64,000 nucleotides of DNA from Leuctra nigra (Eukaryota; Arthropoda; Insecta; Plecoptera; Leuctridae). The notes beneath the pieces are model-generated. The model saw only the letters and a list, made by a program, of their open reading frames with translations, had not been told where the DNA came from and made no database searches. The translations under genes were made by a program, and so were the position numbers. Where the stretch lies: positions 27,454,817 through 27,518,816 of the forward strand of contig OW203769.1 of assembly GCA_934045905.1 (NCBI GenBank), given 5' to 3'. This document shows, in pieces, positions 31,188-40,450 of the stretch. How positions within the stretch are numbered: position 1 is the stretch's first letter; each line of letters begins with the position of its first letter.

Positions 31188-32472
31188 ATCTAGTGGAGTG
31201 GTCGCTCCACCCAGCCAAGTCGTACCGTACACTCACACGCACTCAACATACCGTAAATGCCTAATAAACTGAGGAGCAGACCAACCACTTTTACTGTAAG
31301 CAACAACATGGCATTTTCGGCCTACTGGATCATAAAATTGGAAAATCTCACATTGTTGTGAAATATCTTAATTTCGAGCTATGGCCCACCCCACTCCATA
31401 TACTAAATTTGGGAACAATAGGTTATGCCATTTGCGTGCTAGAGGGCCGTGAAAACAGTGAAATTACACCCCTTTTAAAACCTATCTGATGATGATGATA
31501 ATGATATCAGGAAACACCGCTATCACCGCCACAGCCTAAACGGCTTAGCCGATCGATCTGAAATTTTTACCACATGTGCACTTTTGGCGTCTGAGGTGCC
31601 TTTTTATAAATCAAACCGGTAGTCGCCATTTTGAAACCGGAAGTGACGTCATATATCAAAAACGGCTGGACCGATTAGAACGAAATTAGCGCCATTCGAT
31701 TTAGAAGGTCATCTATGTGGAATATCAATAGTTGAAATAGAATTGTACTATTACCGAAACCGGAAATGACGTAATAAAAATGAAAAACATACTAATCACC
31801 TCTTCATGCAATAAAAAAACATATTCAGAAGGCTTATAATGATACATAACATTTATAGAAACAAATTTTAGGTGGCAGTGATGTCAACCGCCATTTTGAA
31901 AACCGGAAGTGATGCCGTAACTCGAGAACGGCTGGACCGATTGGAACGAAACTTTTGCTATACTTTGTAACATATTATTTATAGCATTTACACAGTAACA
32001 AGCACAACTTTTCTTAGCAACCAAATAACAAAATCGTATTTTTTAAAAGAATTATAATCTTTGGTGCCACAATATGTTACAAGTTGTAATAATAAACTGA
32101 AAAAAGGAGTGATATCCCCATAAAAAACACTCCGTGTAAAAATACCAGCCAAGTCTCTTCAATTAAAAAAAAATAGAAGAAATCTTAAAATTCAGCACTG
32201 AAAAGTAGTGATATCAAAAAATTGGCCAAGTCAAAACTTTTCAAAAAATACTTGGCGCATCGTTTTTTTAGGACATGTGTAGATGAGTACATTTCATTTC
32301 CTGCCTACTTCTATACTATTTATATGAACGATGCGCCAAGTATTTTTTGAAAAGTTTTGACTTGGCCAATTTTTTGATATCACTACTTTTCAGTGCTGAA
32401 TTTTTAGATTTCTTATATTTTTTTTAATTGAAGAGACTTGGCTGGTATTTTTACACGGAGTGTTTTTTATGG
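31188..32472 (-). mobile_element. 1.3-kb repeat element, copy 1, Helitron-like terminus
   Basis: A direct repeat of 43108-44432. On the minus strand it ends with a perfect 8-bp hairpin, GTGGAGCG-AC-CGCTCCAC (one mismatch in this copy), running directly into CTAG, which resembles a Helitron 3' end. Its other end is a long palindrome (32112-32472). Three copies of a (C)GGCTGGACCGAT-type motif with GAACGAAA occur inside. No protein-coding frame. The Helitron assignment is inference; the repeat itself is certain. Confidence 0.7.
32112..32472. repeat. Near-perfect palindrome, about 155-bp arms
   Basis: CCATAAAAAACACTCCGTGT opens the left arm and its complement closes the right arm. In between, GCCAAGTCTCTTC, TTCAGCACTGAAAAGTAGTG and ACTTGGCGCATCGTT all have facing complements. 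The loop is about 65 bp. The same palindrome ends the element at 44070-44432 and forms the split copy at 11.6-13.2 kb. Confidence 0.85.
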
Positions 32473-32617
32473 TTTACATTTACCTACTTATAAGGAGTAC
32501 TAAACTTATTATTTTTCAATACGTAATGCAGATCGATTGGCAAAATGAATACGGCTTCCGATTTGTTTTGAAACTTTGTACTTGGATACATTAACGTTTC
32601 GTGTGAGATATTAATTA

Positions 32618-33060
32618 CCTAAAACCCTCAGTATAACACGTTGATGAGCGAGCAGAGATACGTGCAACATCCCCAGCCAAACACGATACGACACGATACG
32701 ATTTTCTTTGCAACTTTTCAATTTCCACTCTGGTTCTGGAAACTGAGTAGCCATTGTGTCGTGACTTAGGTACACATTTTTTCCAATTATCTCTTTTGAC
32801 AACCCTTTGTAAACTCTTCAATGGCAGCAAGTCTGTAAATACTTGGCCGATTGGGTTGAAAATGTATAAAATGTGAGATAATGTTGGTCTTGATCACCAT
32901 GACAAATTTGAACTTGATCGGAACATTTTGATTTTCGATCAATGGGAAGACTTCTAAATTTTAACCAAGGAGGATTTGGCTGAAACTTTGTAAGATTTGG
33001 TAAAATGTTGCAAATAAAATTTGCAAAATCCCATCCCCGATTCCGCATATGTTCGGCTCC
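32618..33060 (-). mobile_element. Degenerate Helentron-like copy
   Basis: CACGTTGATGAGCGAGCAG at 32637-32656 matches the conserved terminus (minus orientation), with the terminal CTAG decayed. The body at about 32860-33000 shares AATGTTGGTCTTGATCACCA with 47960-48000. Confidence 0.5.
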
Positions 33061-33187
33061 ACCCCAGTAAACACATCATGCTGGCTAGATGAAGGCACGG
33101 TGATGGGCCAGTACCGGCCACTCTGGCAAGGTGATGGCCACGATTAAGATGGTGCATTCAAAGATCATGCTGGCCAACATCAATGAA

Positions 33188-33261
33188 GCCGGTACTGGCC
33201 CAGTGCTGGCTGGCCTGCACGCGGCCACATGCAGGCCAGCCAGCACTGGGCCAGTACCGGC
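33188..33261. repeat. Perfect 31-bp-arm hairpin
   Basis: GCCGGTACTGGCCCAGTGCT begins the left arm (33188-33218). After a 12-nt loop (33219-33230) the right arm (33231-33261) is its exact complement, ending GGCCAGTACCGGC. It is very GC-rich inside an AT-rich region. Confidence 0.95.
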
Positions 33262-33741
33262 TGGCCAGAACGCGGCCGGCAGCAAGTAGCTTGCATTGTG
33301 CTTGCACCTAGACTATACAGTTATAGCCTCTAGCAAGCGGATTGTTTTTTTATCGACAGTTATTTTTAAAATCAAAATAATATATAATTAAATCCGCATT
33401 CTTGCGTATGTTCTTAACGACAGCAGATCCGCTATAATAATTTTTTCCTTCTAAATCTTATTCGTTATTTAATTATTAATCTCAAAATAGAAAAAAGTAT
33501 GTTTTTCATTCGAATTCAGATTTTACATATCAAATGATACGAATGGATTGGATATTTCAAGCACAAATACCTACGCACGTGCCGTCGCAGGTAATGAATT
33601 GATTTTTCCGTGTGCATTTACAAATTAACAAGAACACGTATAATAATATATCTGTAGTGGTACAAATATTTCCAGTTTCCTGATACATATTGAGTCCAAT
33701 CATCCCTCTGTCACTATTAGACACTCTGCGCTCTAAACCCT

Positions 33742-33826
33742 CAGCTGTCGCCGTGGTCGTGTGGGTAAAGCGTCTGCCTTCTACCCTGCTTGCTTGTCGC
33801 TGTTCCGAGTTCGATTCCACGTCCTG
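33742..33826 (+). mobile_element. tRNA-like SINE head
   Basis: A-box-like TGGTCGTGTGGGTAAAGC is followed about 45 bp later by a B box GAGTTCGATTCC, then CACGTCC. The acceptor stem does not pair, so it is a SINE-type pol III unit rather than a tRNA gene. It differs from the 13854 SINE head. Confidence 0.6.
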
Positions 33827-34605
33827 TCATAACTAATCGATTTGCGTTTAATTTCAGAATAAATTCAACATTGTGATAATGACTGGAAATATGTCGTCAG
33901 AATTTAATTACGATAAAAACTCGCTTAGTTATCACCCATTTTAGTTTTATTTTTAATATTTGAATTCAAAATAACCGTTTATTTGGTTCCTGGTGGCCCC
34001 TGGTGGATAATAGTGGAAATGAGTTCAGGTCGGGTTCAGGCCTCATGCTGGCGTGGTTCAGGCTAGGTTCTGGCCAGGGGCTGGCGTCGTCAAGGCGCGA
34101 TGCAGTCAAGGTACTGGCCATACGGCACAATGCTGACTACTTGCTGGCTGCGTGAAGGCCAGGACTCTGGCAAGGTGAAGGCTGAGTGCTGGCCAGCCGG
34201 TACAGGCAACGTTCTGGCCAAAGCGACACATTTTTACTGGGCCGGTACCGGCCACAGCTTTTGGCCGGTACCGGGCCAGTACTGGCGAGAGCAATTGGCC
34301 GGTACCGGCAGCATGCTGGCAGCACTTTGGGTGTTTACTGGGACGTCTTTATCCAATAATTGCGCCCAAAATAGACCTAAAGGTGTACATATCTTTGCTT
34401 CAGTTTGAACACAAAACGTGTATTTATACATTTGTGTTAATGTTTCTTAAGCCAACTCTAGAAATTCTTTTCACATTGTAAAACAATAACATTTTAATGG
34501 TTGAAAAGTTATGATACTATTTACGAAATTGTATCCCATTATTAGACGATTTACAGAACCACGGTGGCTCTTGTTTCTTAAAAAATCACATGTAGTTTAA
34601 CATCC

Positions 34606-35848
34606 TGAAACCTGCGGGATTTGGCTCAGAGGGTAGAACACAAAGAATCAGCAATATTATAATTTGTTTATTACAGAGAAAATAAATGTTCATTGATGTG
34701 AAAAGAGCAATCAAAAATTATGAAACAATATTACGTTCGATACGTCGGCAGTAGTGATGATGTCGTCTGGTTTGTTTACTTCCGCGTAAACAAGTGGATG
34801 GCGTTGACTCTTGCGTAGTGTGTCCCGTGAACTCCAGTCCACCAGCAGAATGAAATGACTGGATATGTCACCTCCTTCAGCTGCGATGCGATGATGTTGT
34901 CTAATAACCCCTTGGTTACCAGGACGTCCAGCAGTCCGTGCACAAGGAGTGACCTCCTCGAGCAGTTGGATCAAGTTGGCTCAGGCTGATGACGTTCGTG
35001 GCTGCAGACTCGTCGGTTTCTCCCGGAGTTGCAATTCACTAACTTTTATACTTTAACATTTACTGACTTTAATGTTGAAACTGTTCAGTTGATCACTTGT
35101 AACTTGAAATTGTCTTAATGCGATATTATTTGCCTCAGCATTAGGCTTGAAGTTTGAATTTACTGAGTTGACGTTTATACAAAAATGTTATTTTAATGTT
35201 TTACCTTCGATCACATCGGCACTGTCTCGCTGAAATTATACTATGTTGCGTGCACAAGGCTTCACGGTTCGCGAGGCAGGTCTCACTGCTCTGAGAAAAC
35301 TCCGACTGATGATGTTTGGCTGGTAGCCTGACGTTTTATACCCTCTGACATCGTTTTCCCTCCAAAGAATCTGATTGGTTGGTTTCGTACACGTGGTAGC
35401 TAATTTTAGACATTCTGTCATTTCTAAAGCCCGCGAAACGACTTTCTTTCTGCGCGTAGGCCCATGCTCTTCTTGGAATCACTGAAAACTAGTCTGGCTG
35501 ACTGGTTTTGTAGCGTTATCACAATGACTGGTTCACTTGTTATTACGTGGTGACATCACAATTTAGGTAAGGTCACATACTTTTTATATGGATTCACTCA
35601 CTTTCTTGATATAATTGCACATTGTTAAACTTGTTTGATTGCTCGTTATATTTTTGTCTATATTTTGATTGCTGTTGAATTTTAAGATTGTAAGTTTACA
35701 TAATGATTCTAATTAATTACTTTGTGTTCAGTTAACCTTGACTCTAAGAATGCCATGCTACAAGCTTGTTCATTCTTTAAACCTATTTCAAGCAAACATT
35801 ATTATTTTTAAAGTTAATTTTCTAACCTAGATAGGCCAACTTGTTACA
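34606..35848 (-). repeat. 3' LTR
   Basis: 1243 bp, matching the other LTR in length and in all stretches compared. AATAAA (minus) at 34672-34667 and a TATAAAA at 35340-35334 are shared with the 5' LTR. A short purine stretch, AGGGGGCTC on the minus strand, abuts its start and is a weak polypurine-tract candidate. Confidence 0.93.
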
Positions 35849-36240
35849 GAGCCCCCTGAATTCTTGTTGTTCACCTTTTGACTGAAGTAAATTTGAAACA
35901 CATTGAAATTTTGAATGAGAAAATGGTGATAAAACAAGGATTCACATAGAGACTGGACTATCTAGCAGGAATAATTTCTTCCTTTTGACAAACAAAAAGT
36001 TTCCTTCAACAGATGCAAGTTTATTTCCCCTTACAGCTGTCTAATCTAAACCTGAATGAATGAACTCACCCCTCCACCTACCAAAACAAAAACAAACCTC
36101 ATCCTACTTCCCGGAAACGATGCTCGACTCAACCCTCTCTCTTATCACAATCCCGTTATTGGCCTAGTGACCTACTTTTGCTGGGTCATCATACTTCGAC
36201 CATAACATCAACATAACATTGCTGTTGTCATCAGTAGGAA

Positions 36241-37128
36241 TCATTTGTTCGACGTATTGATTTCTTTCTTCCGTCCACGATCGAATGGAAATGAAATCGT
36301 TCCTTCTTCTGTTTCGTCTTGAGTTTTCACCCTTGAAATTTCTTCAAGTAGCTGTTTCCGAATTGAATTTTCCTTGTTTTCTTGAGCAGTGGTCGATGTG
36401 TAGTTTTCATTTTCGTCAGCTTTCTTCTTCAGTTCTCGTACGTTCATTTGCAGTCCATCTTGCAAGCAAACATTTTCGTCTTCTTCTCTCAAATCATTAT
36501 TCAACCCTTTCTTCAAAACATCATCGTTTTCATTCATAATCACCTTGTCATTTTTCTCGTCGTGAAACTTTTCACCATTACTTTTAAAGTCGCCTATAGA
36601 CTTCAAAACATCGCCAATTTCTTCAACTGTTCGAACTCTGTCGAAATCATCTTGATTCGCAATCGGAATCTGTAATACTTCCTTCTCGCTCACTTGTGGC
36701 AATACTACCTCGCAATTGTCTTCAAAATTCTTCCTTCGAAATACATTTTCATCTTTCTTCATCTTCGTATATTCACAACTACTTCCTTCAACTTTGTCTG
36801 GGCCATCCAAACATTTAATTTTATTTCCGTCGATTTCTTCTAGCACACAGCCCCCCTCTATACTCTCTTGTGATTGCAACGTCTTGCAAGCAGCAGCGTC
36901 TTCAATCCCCTTCTTGAAAAGCATAAAATCAAGTTGAAGTTGTTTTTCTATTGCAGAAACCTCTGCTTCTCTGGCTGCTTCTCGTTCATCCATCTCTTTC
37001 TTCCACCGTCTTGAAGATCCGCGTATAAATTCTTTAAGATCCTCACGCTCTTTCTTCTGTATTCTTCTAATCTCTTCTTTTCTCTCTTTGAAACGTGTCT
37101 TTTCGGTCGACGCAAAATCGTGTCCCAT
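36241..37128 (-). CDS. LTR element ORF2: charged coiled-coil protein, unknown role
   Basis: 295 residues, ATG at 37128, only two bases beyond the Gag stop and in another frame (TAG-AG-ATG). Such spacing would suit termination-reinitiation. Residues 1-75 are highly charged (many Lys, Arg, Glu) and predicted helical or coiled coil. The remainder is acidic and low in complexity, with only a few Cys and no zinc knuckle. I see no aspartic protease DTG/DSG, no reverse-transcriptase YxDD and no integrase motifs. It may be the linker that precedes pol in a parent element, kept after deletion of pol, or an element-specific accessory protein. The intact frame agrees with recent insertion. The function is not known. 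Confidence 0.75.
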   Translation of the reverse strand: MGHDFASTEKTRFKERKEEIRRIQKKEREDLKEFIRGSSRRWKKEMDEREAAREAEVSAIEKQLQLDFMLFKKGIEDAAACKTLQSQESIEGGCVLEEIDGNKIKCLDGPDKVEGSSCEYTKMKKDENVFRRKNFEDNCEVVLPQVSEKEVLQIPIANQDDFDRVRTVEEIGDVLKSIGDFKSNGEKFHDEKNDKVIMNENDDVLKKGLNNDLREEDENVCLQDGLQMNVRELKKKADENENYTSTTAQENKENSIRKQLLEEISRVKTQDETEEGTISFPFDRGRKKEINTSNK

Positions 37129-37130
37129 CT

Positions 37131-38684
37131 CTACTTTCCATTCTGTGTCGACCTCTGTTCGTTTCCCGAATTTTCATTTTTCGTTTCCTTCGTATCGGAC
37201 TCTGGTGGACGATTATTATTATTCCCGTTACCATTACCGTTACCATTCCCATTTCTGTTATGACTGTTTCTCCCGTTGTTGTTGTTATTGTAATTTCTGT
37301 CATAACTATTCCTGTTATTATAGCCGTTCCTATTGTCATTGTAACCGTTCCCGTTACGAATTGGCTCATATTGCTTTGGGTCTCTTATTAGCTTCTCAGT
37401 GAATTCATCATGCTCTAAATCAGTCAGCTCCTTGATCAATTCGTCTTTAGTTTTGACTTTGCCTCGCACTATCACCCTGATGTTTGGTGGTAAGTGATTA
37501 ATCAATATGCCAACCAAAACTTGTTCCGTCATATTGACCAACTCTGTCACATATTTTGCCTTGTTGATAATCCGATTGACATAGGTCACCATGTTTAGGT
37601 TCGAACTAATTTTGTATTCTCCAGCATAGATTGATCTGATTAGCTGATGCTGTACAGTTTGCGACCAATATTTATCTTTAAAAACCTCTTCAAATTTATC
37701 AATATTCTCAACGGGATTATTTACATACCAGTCTGCTGCTTTTCCATGTAAACACTTGACAATGATTCCCAGCTTCTGATTGTTATTCACATTGAATGTT
37801 GAAAAACGCTCTTTGATTAGCTTCAAAAATTGCATTGCGTTTATTGGGCAACTCTCTTCCCCATTAAATCTTATTGCCTCTTGTATCAGCGACTCAGTAC
37901 AATGTTTTGCAAATTGCAACTCGTTATTTGCGTGACAGATGACATTTGATGTTGTTCCAGTCTTCTTTGCATTTTCATCTACTTTCTTACTTACGTCCTC
38001 TATTTTCTCCTTCATAGCTGAAATGCTTTCATTCTTCTCTTTATCCTTTCTTTCAAATCGCGAGCTTAATGAAAATATCTCCAGGCTGAGTTTCTTGTCA
38101 CGCTCATCGATCTCAGTGTTTATCTTTACCAATCCGGTATTTACTTTTTCCTCAACACTGCTCGTCTGTGCTCCGATTGATTCTACGTAAGACTTAATGA
38201 CCTCCAACTCTGTGTCGACTTTATCATTTACTTGTTGTACTCTTTCCTCTACATTTGTGACCCTAGTTTCAACCTTTTTCAATCCAGCTTCAAATTTACT
38301 CGCGATCTCCCTGAATTCATTTTTAGTTTCTAATAGCAACTCCCGTATTTCCTTTCCTCTTTCTTCCTTTTCCTTAATTTTCTCCTGTTTCCTATTCACT
38401 TCCCTTTCCTGTTGTTCTTGCTGCATTTTCATTAAGAATTCCATAACTGGATTAGAGGATTCTTTCTCACCGAATTGTGAATATATACTGTCAGCTCTGG
38501 CTTCTTTTTGTCTCTCTTCAAAGATTGGCATTTCAACATGAGGTAGCGAGTCATCGTGTTCGTCCTCCCCTATCACCTGGCTCCTAGTTACCTCGAGTTC
38601 ACTAACCACTGACTGGTCCCCCGCCCCCTCTACAGTCTCATCTAAATCTACAGTTGACGCTAAACTTGCATCTCGATCTGCCAT
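37131..38684 (-). CDS. gag: LTR element Gag-like protein
   Basis: 517 residues, intact. Residues 1-80 are acidic. About 80-260 are coiled-coil rich in Glu/Lys. About 265-430 resemble a Ty3/gypsy capsid (retrotransposon Gag): a helical region with KCLHGKAADWYVNNP and the QLIRSIYAGEYK segment, ending with an HLPPNIR motif. From about 441 the tail is Asn/Gly-rich and basic, with repeated NGNG. No CCHC zinc knuckle is present, so the basic tail may serve RNA binding. The ATG follows the primer-binding site by about 200 nt. As a structural protein it should assemble particles that package the element's RNA, while enzymes come from another element. Capsid assignment rests on motif recognition, not a search. 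Confidence 0.85.
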   Translation of the reverse strand: MADRDASLASTVDLDETVEGAGDQSVVSELEVTRSQVIGEDEHDDSLPHVEMPIFEERQKEARADSIYSQFGEKESSNPVMEFLMKMQQEQQEREVNRKQEKIKEKEERGKEIRELLLETKNEFREIASKFEAGLKKVETRVTNVEERVQQVNDKVDTELEVIKSYVESIGAQTSSVEEKVNTGLVKINTEIDERDKKLSLEIFSLSSRFERKDKEKNESISAMKEKIEDVSKKVDENAKKTGTTSNVICHANNELQFAKHCTESLIQEAIRFNGEESCPINAMQFLKLIKERFSTFNVNNNQKLGIIVKCLHGKAADWYVNNPVENIDKFEEVFKDKYWSQTVQHQLIRSIYAGEYKISSNLNMVTYVNRIINKAKYVTELVNMTEQVLVGILINHLPPNIRVIVRGKVKTKDELIKELTDLEHDEFTEKLIRDPKQYEPIRNGNGYNDNRNGYNNRNSYDRNYNNNNNGRNSHNRNGNGNGNGNGNNNNRPPESDTKETKNENSGNEQRSTQNGK

Positions 38685-38886
38685 CGTAACAGATGTAATG
38701 AACTAACATGCACAAATCTACAGTTGGCTTTATCTTTACGTTAACGGGTTGATTCTATGTAAAATTTCCAAATACATGAAAATTTTACGCAATGCCTGTG
38801 TCCACAAGTTTCAGAACAACTGAGTAACTCTTTCACAATCAAGAAAACAATTATTTCTTTCAAAACAATTGCTCCCAGGAATGTTA

Positions 38887-38909
38887 TTCGAGCCCCACGT
38901 TGGGCGCCA
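38887..38909 (-). promoter_or_regulatory. Primer-binding site for tRNA-Lys(CTT)
   Basis: One base inside the 5' LTR, 23 nt on the plus strand match the tRNA-Lys(CTT) 3' end including CCA (TTCGAGCCCCACGTTGGGCG then CCA). On the element's RNA this is TGGCGCCCAACGTGGGG and onward. The match includes the T-arm, longer than the usual 18 nt. Confidence 0.9.
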
Positions 38910-38910
38910 C

Positions 38911-40153
38911 TGAAACCTGCGGGATTTGGCTCAGAGGGTAGAACACAAAGAATCAGCAATATTATAATTTGTTTATTACAGAGAAAATAAATGTTCATTG
39001 ATGTGAAAAGAGCAATCAAAAATTATGAAACAATATTACGTTCGATACGTCGGCAGTAGTGATGATGTCGTCTGGTTTGTTTACTTCCGCGTAAACAAGT
39101 GGATGGCGTTGACTCTTGCGTAGTGTGTCCCGTGAACTCCAGTCCACCAGCAGAATGAAATGACTGGATATGTCACCTCCTTCAGCTGCGATGCGATGAT
39201 GTTGTCTAATAACCCCTTGGTTACCAGGACGTCCAGCAGTCCGTGCACAAGGAGTGACCTCCTCGAGCAGTTGGATCAAGTTGGCTCAGGCTGATGACGT
39301 TCGTGGCTGCAGACTCGTCGGTTTCTCCCGGAGTTGCAATTCACTAACTTTTATACTTTAACATTTACTGACTTTAATGTTGAAACTGTTCAGTTGATCA
39401 CTTGTAACTTGAAATTGTCTTAATGCGATATTATTTGCCTCAGCATTAGGCTTGAAGTTTGAATTTACTGAGTTGACGTTTATACAAAAATGTTATTTTA
39501 ATGTTTTACCTTCGATCACATCGGCACTGTCTCGCTGAAATTATACTATGTTGCGTGCACAAGGCTTCACGGTTCGCGAGGCAGGTCTCACTGCTCTGAG
39601 AAAACTCCGACTGATGATGTTTGGCTGGTAGCCTGACGTTTTATACCCTCTGACATCGTTTTCCCTCCAAAGAATCTGATTGGTTGGTTTCGTACACGTG
39701 GTAGCTAATTTTAGACATTCTGTCATTTCTAAAGCCCGCGAAACGACTTTCTTTCTGCGCGTAGGCCCATGCTCTTCTTGGAATCACTGAAAACTAGTCT
39801 GGCTGACTGGTTTTGTAGCGTTATCACAATGACTGGTTCACTTGTTATTACGTGGTGACATCACAATTTAGGTAAGGTCACATACTTTTTATATGGATTC
39901 ACTCACTTTCTTGATATAATTGCACATTGTTAAACTTGTTTGATTGCTCGTTATATTTTTGTCTATATTTTGATTGCTGTTGAATTTTAAGATTGTAAGT
40001 TTACATAATGATTCTAATTAATTACTTTGTGTTCAGTTAACCTTGACTCTAAGAATGCCATGCTACAAGCTTGTTCATTCTTTAAACCTATTTCAAGCAA
40101 ACATTATTATTTTTAAAGTTAATTTTCTAACCTAGATAGGCCAACTTGTTACA
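38911..40153 (-). repeat. 5' LTR
   Basis: 1243 bp, partner of 34606-35848. On the minus strand it begins TGTAACAAGTTGGCC and ends CAGGTTTCA. It carries the promoter at 39645-39612 and an AATAAA near its 3' end (38977-38972). Confidence 0.93.
39612..39645 (-). promoter_or_regulatory. LTR promoter: TATA box and initiator
   Basis: GGGTATAAAACG has TATAAAA at 39645-39639; 31-33 nt later comes ATCAGTC, an arthropod-type initiator (A at about 39612). The spacing fits RNA polymerase II start-site rules, so the RNA probably begins there. The same pair lies in the 3' LTR at 35340-35307. Confidence 0.6.
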
Positions 40154-40159
40154 ATCCAG

Positions 40160-40450
40160 ATATCAATTCATAGTTGAATGAGAATTAATCCCTGATCGTT
40201 GTCACCATCTTGATGGCATCATTCAGAATAAATAGCTGTGATTCTGTGCTATTTGCGATATTTGACAGATTTAATAGTTTCCTACCTGGATAATTATATG
40301 AATTGGGAATGACTCACTATAATTTCATTTAGAAACAAATACATCGATTTGCCTCCGTTTATAAGTTACATCTGACCGTCCAAAATAAATTCCCTCCTCG
40401 GGGTATTTTATTTGCATTACTGATATAAAACAAAAGAAGTTCGTCCAAAA
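40160..40450. repeat. Dispersed repeat, inverted relative of 25440-25700
   Basis: Shares the complements of TTACATCAGCAATGCAA, AACTTATAAATGGAGG and ACAGAATCACA with 25440-25700. The LTR element sits at its left edge. Confidence 0.6.

Larger units (their letters stand above)
33063..34342. mobile_element. Transposon with CCCAGTAAACAC ends and TGGCC-rich arms
   Basis: CCCAGTAAACAC (33063) and GTGTTTACTGGG (34342) are perfect 12-bp inverted ends, followed on both sides by GCTGGC/GCATGCTGGC. About 230 bp at the left and 310 bp at the right are GC-rich and packed with GGCCAGTACCGG-like motifs. The AT-rich centre contains a SINE head (33742-33826). No transposase. I do not recognise the superfamily. 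Confidence 0.6.
34602..40157 (-). mobile_element. Young non-autonomous LTR retrotransposon (Gag-only)
   Basis: Two 1243-bp LTRs (34606-35848 and 38911-40153), with no difference found by eye, bound a 3.06-kb interior. On the minus strand the LTRs start TGTAACAAG and end GGTTTCA (TG...CA). ATCC flanks both ends (34602-34605, 40154-40157), a 4-bp duplication as in many Ty3/gypsy-type elements. The interior has a tRNA-Lys primer-binding site, a Gag-like ORF and a second coiled-coil ORF. Protease, reverse transcriptase, RNase H and integrase are absent: the 390 bp between the second ORF and the 3' LTR have no long frame. It must be mobilised in trans. It inserted beside the dispersed repeat at 40160-40450. 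Confidence 0.92.

Noticed and set aside
34711..35421. 87- and 61-codon frames in the LTR (also at 39016-39726)
   Set aside because: Identical in both LTRs, short, no coding bias and overlapping promoter elements; regulatory DNA instead.
36285..37402. Plus-strand frames of 84-104 codons opposite the LTR-element ORFs
   Set aside because: Shadows of the long minus-strand ORFs, rich in Phe/Ser/Tyr from antisense composition.
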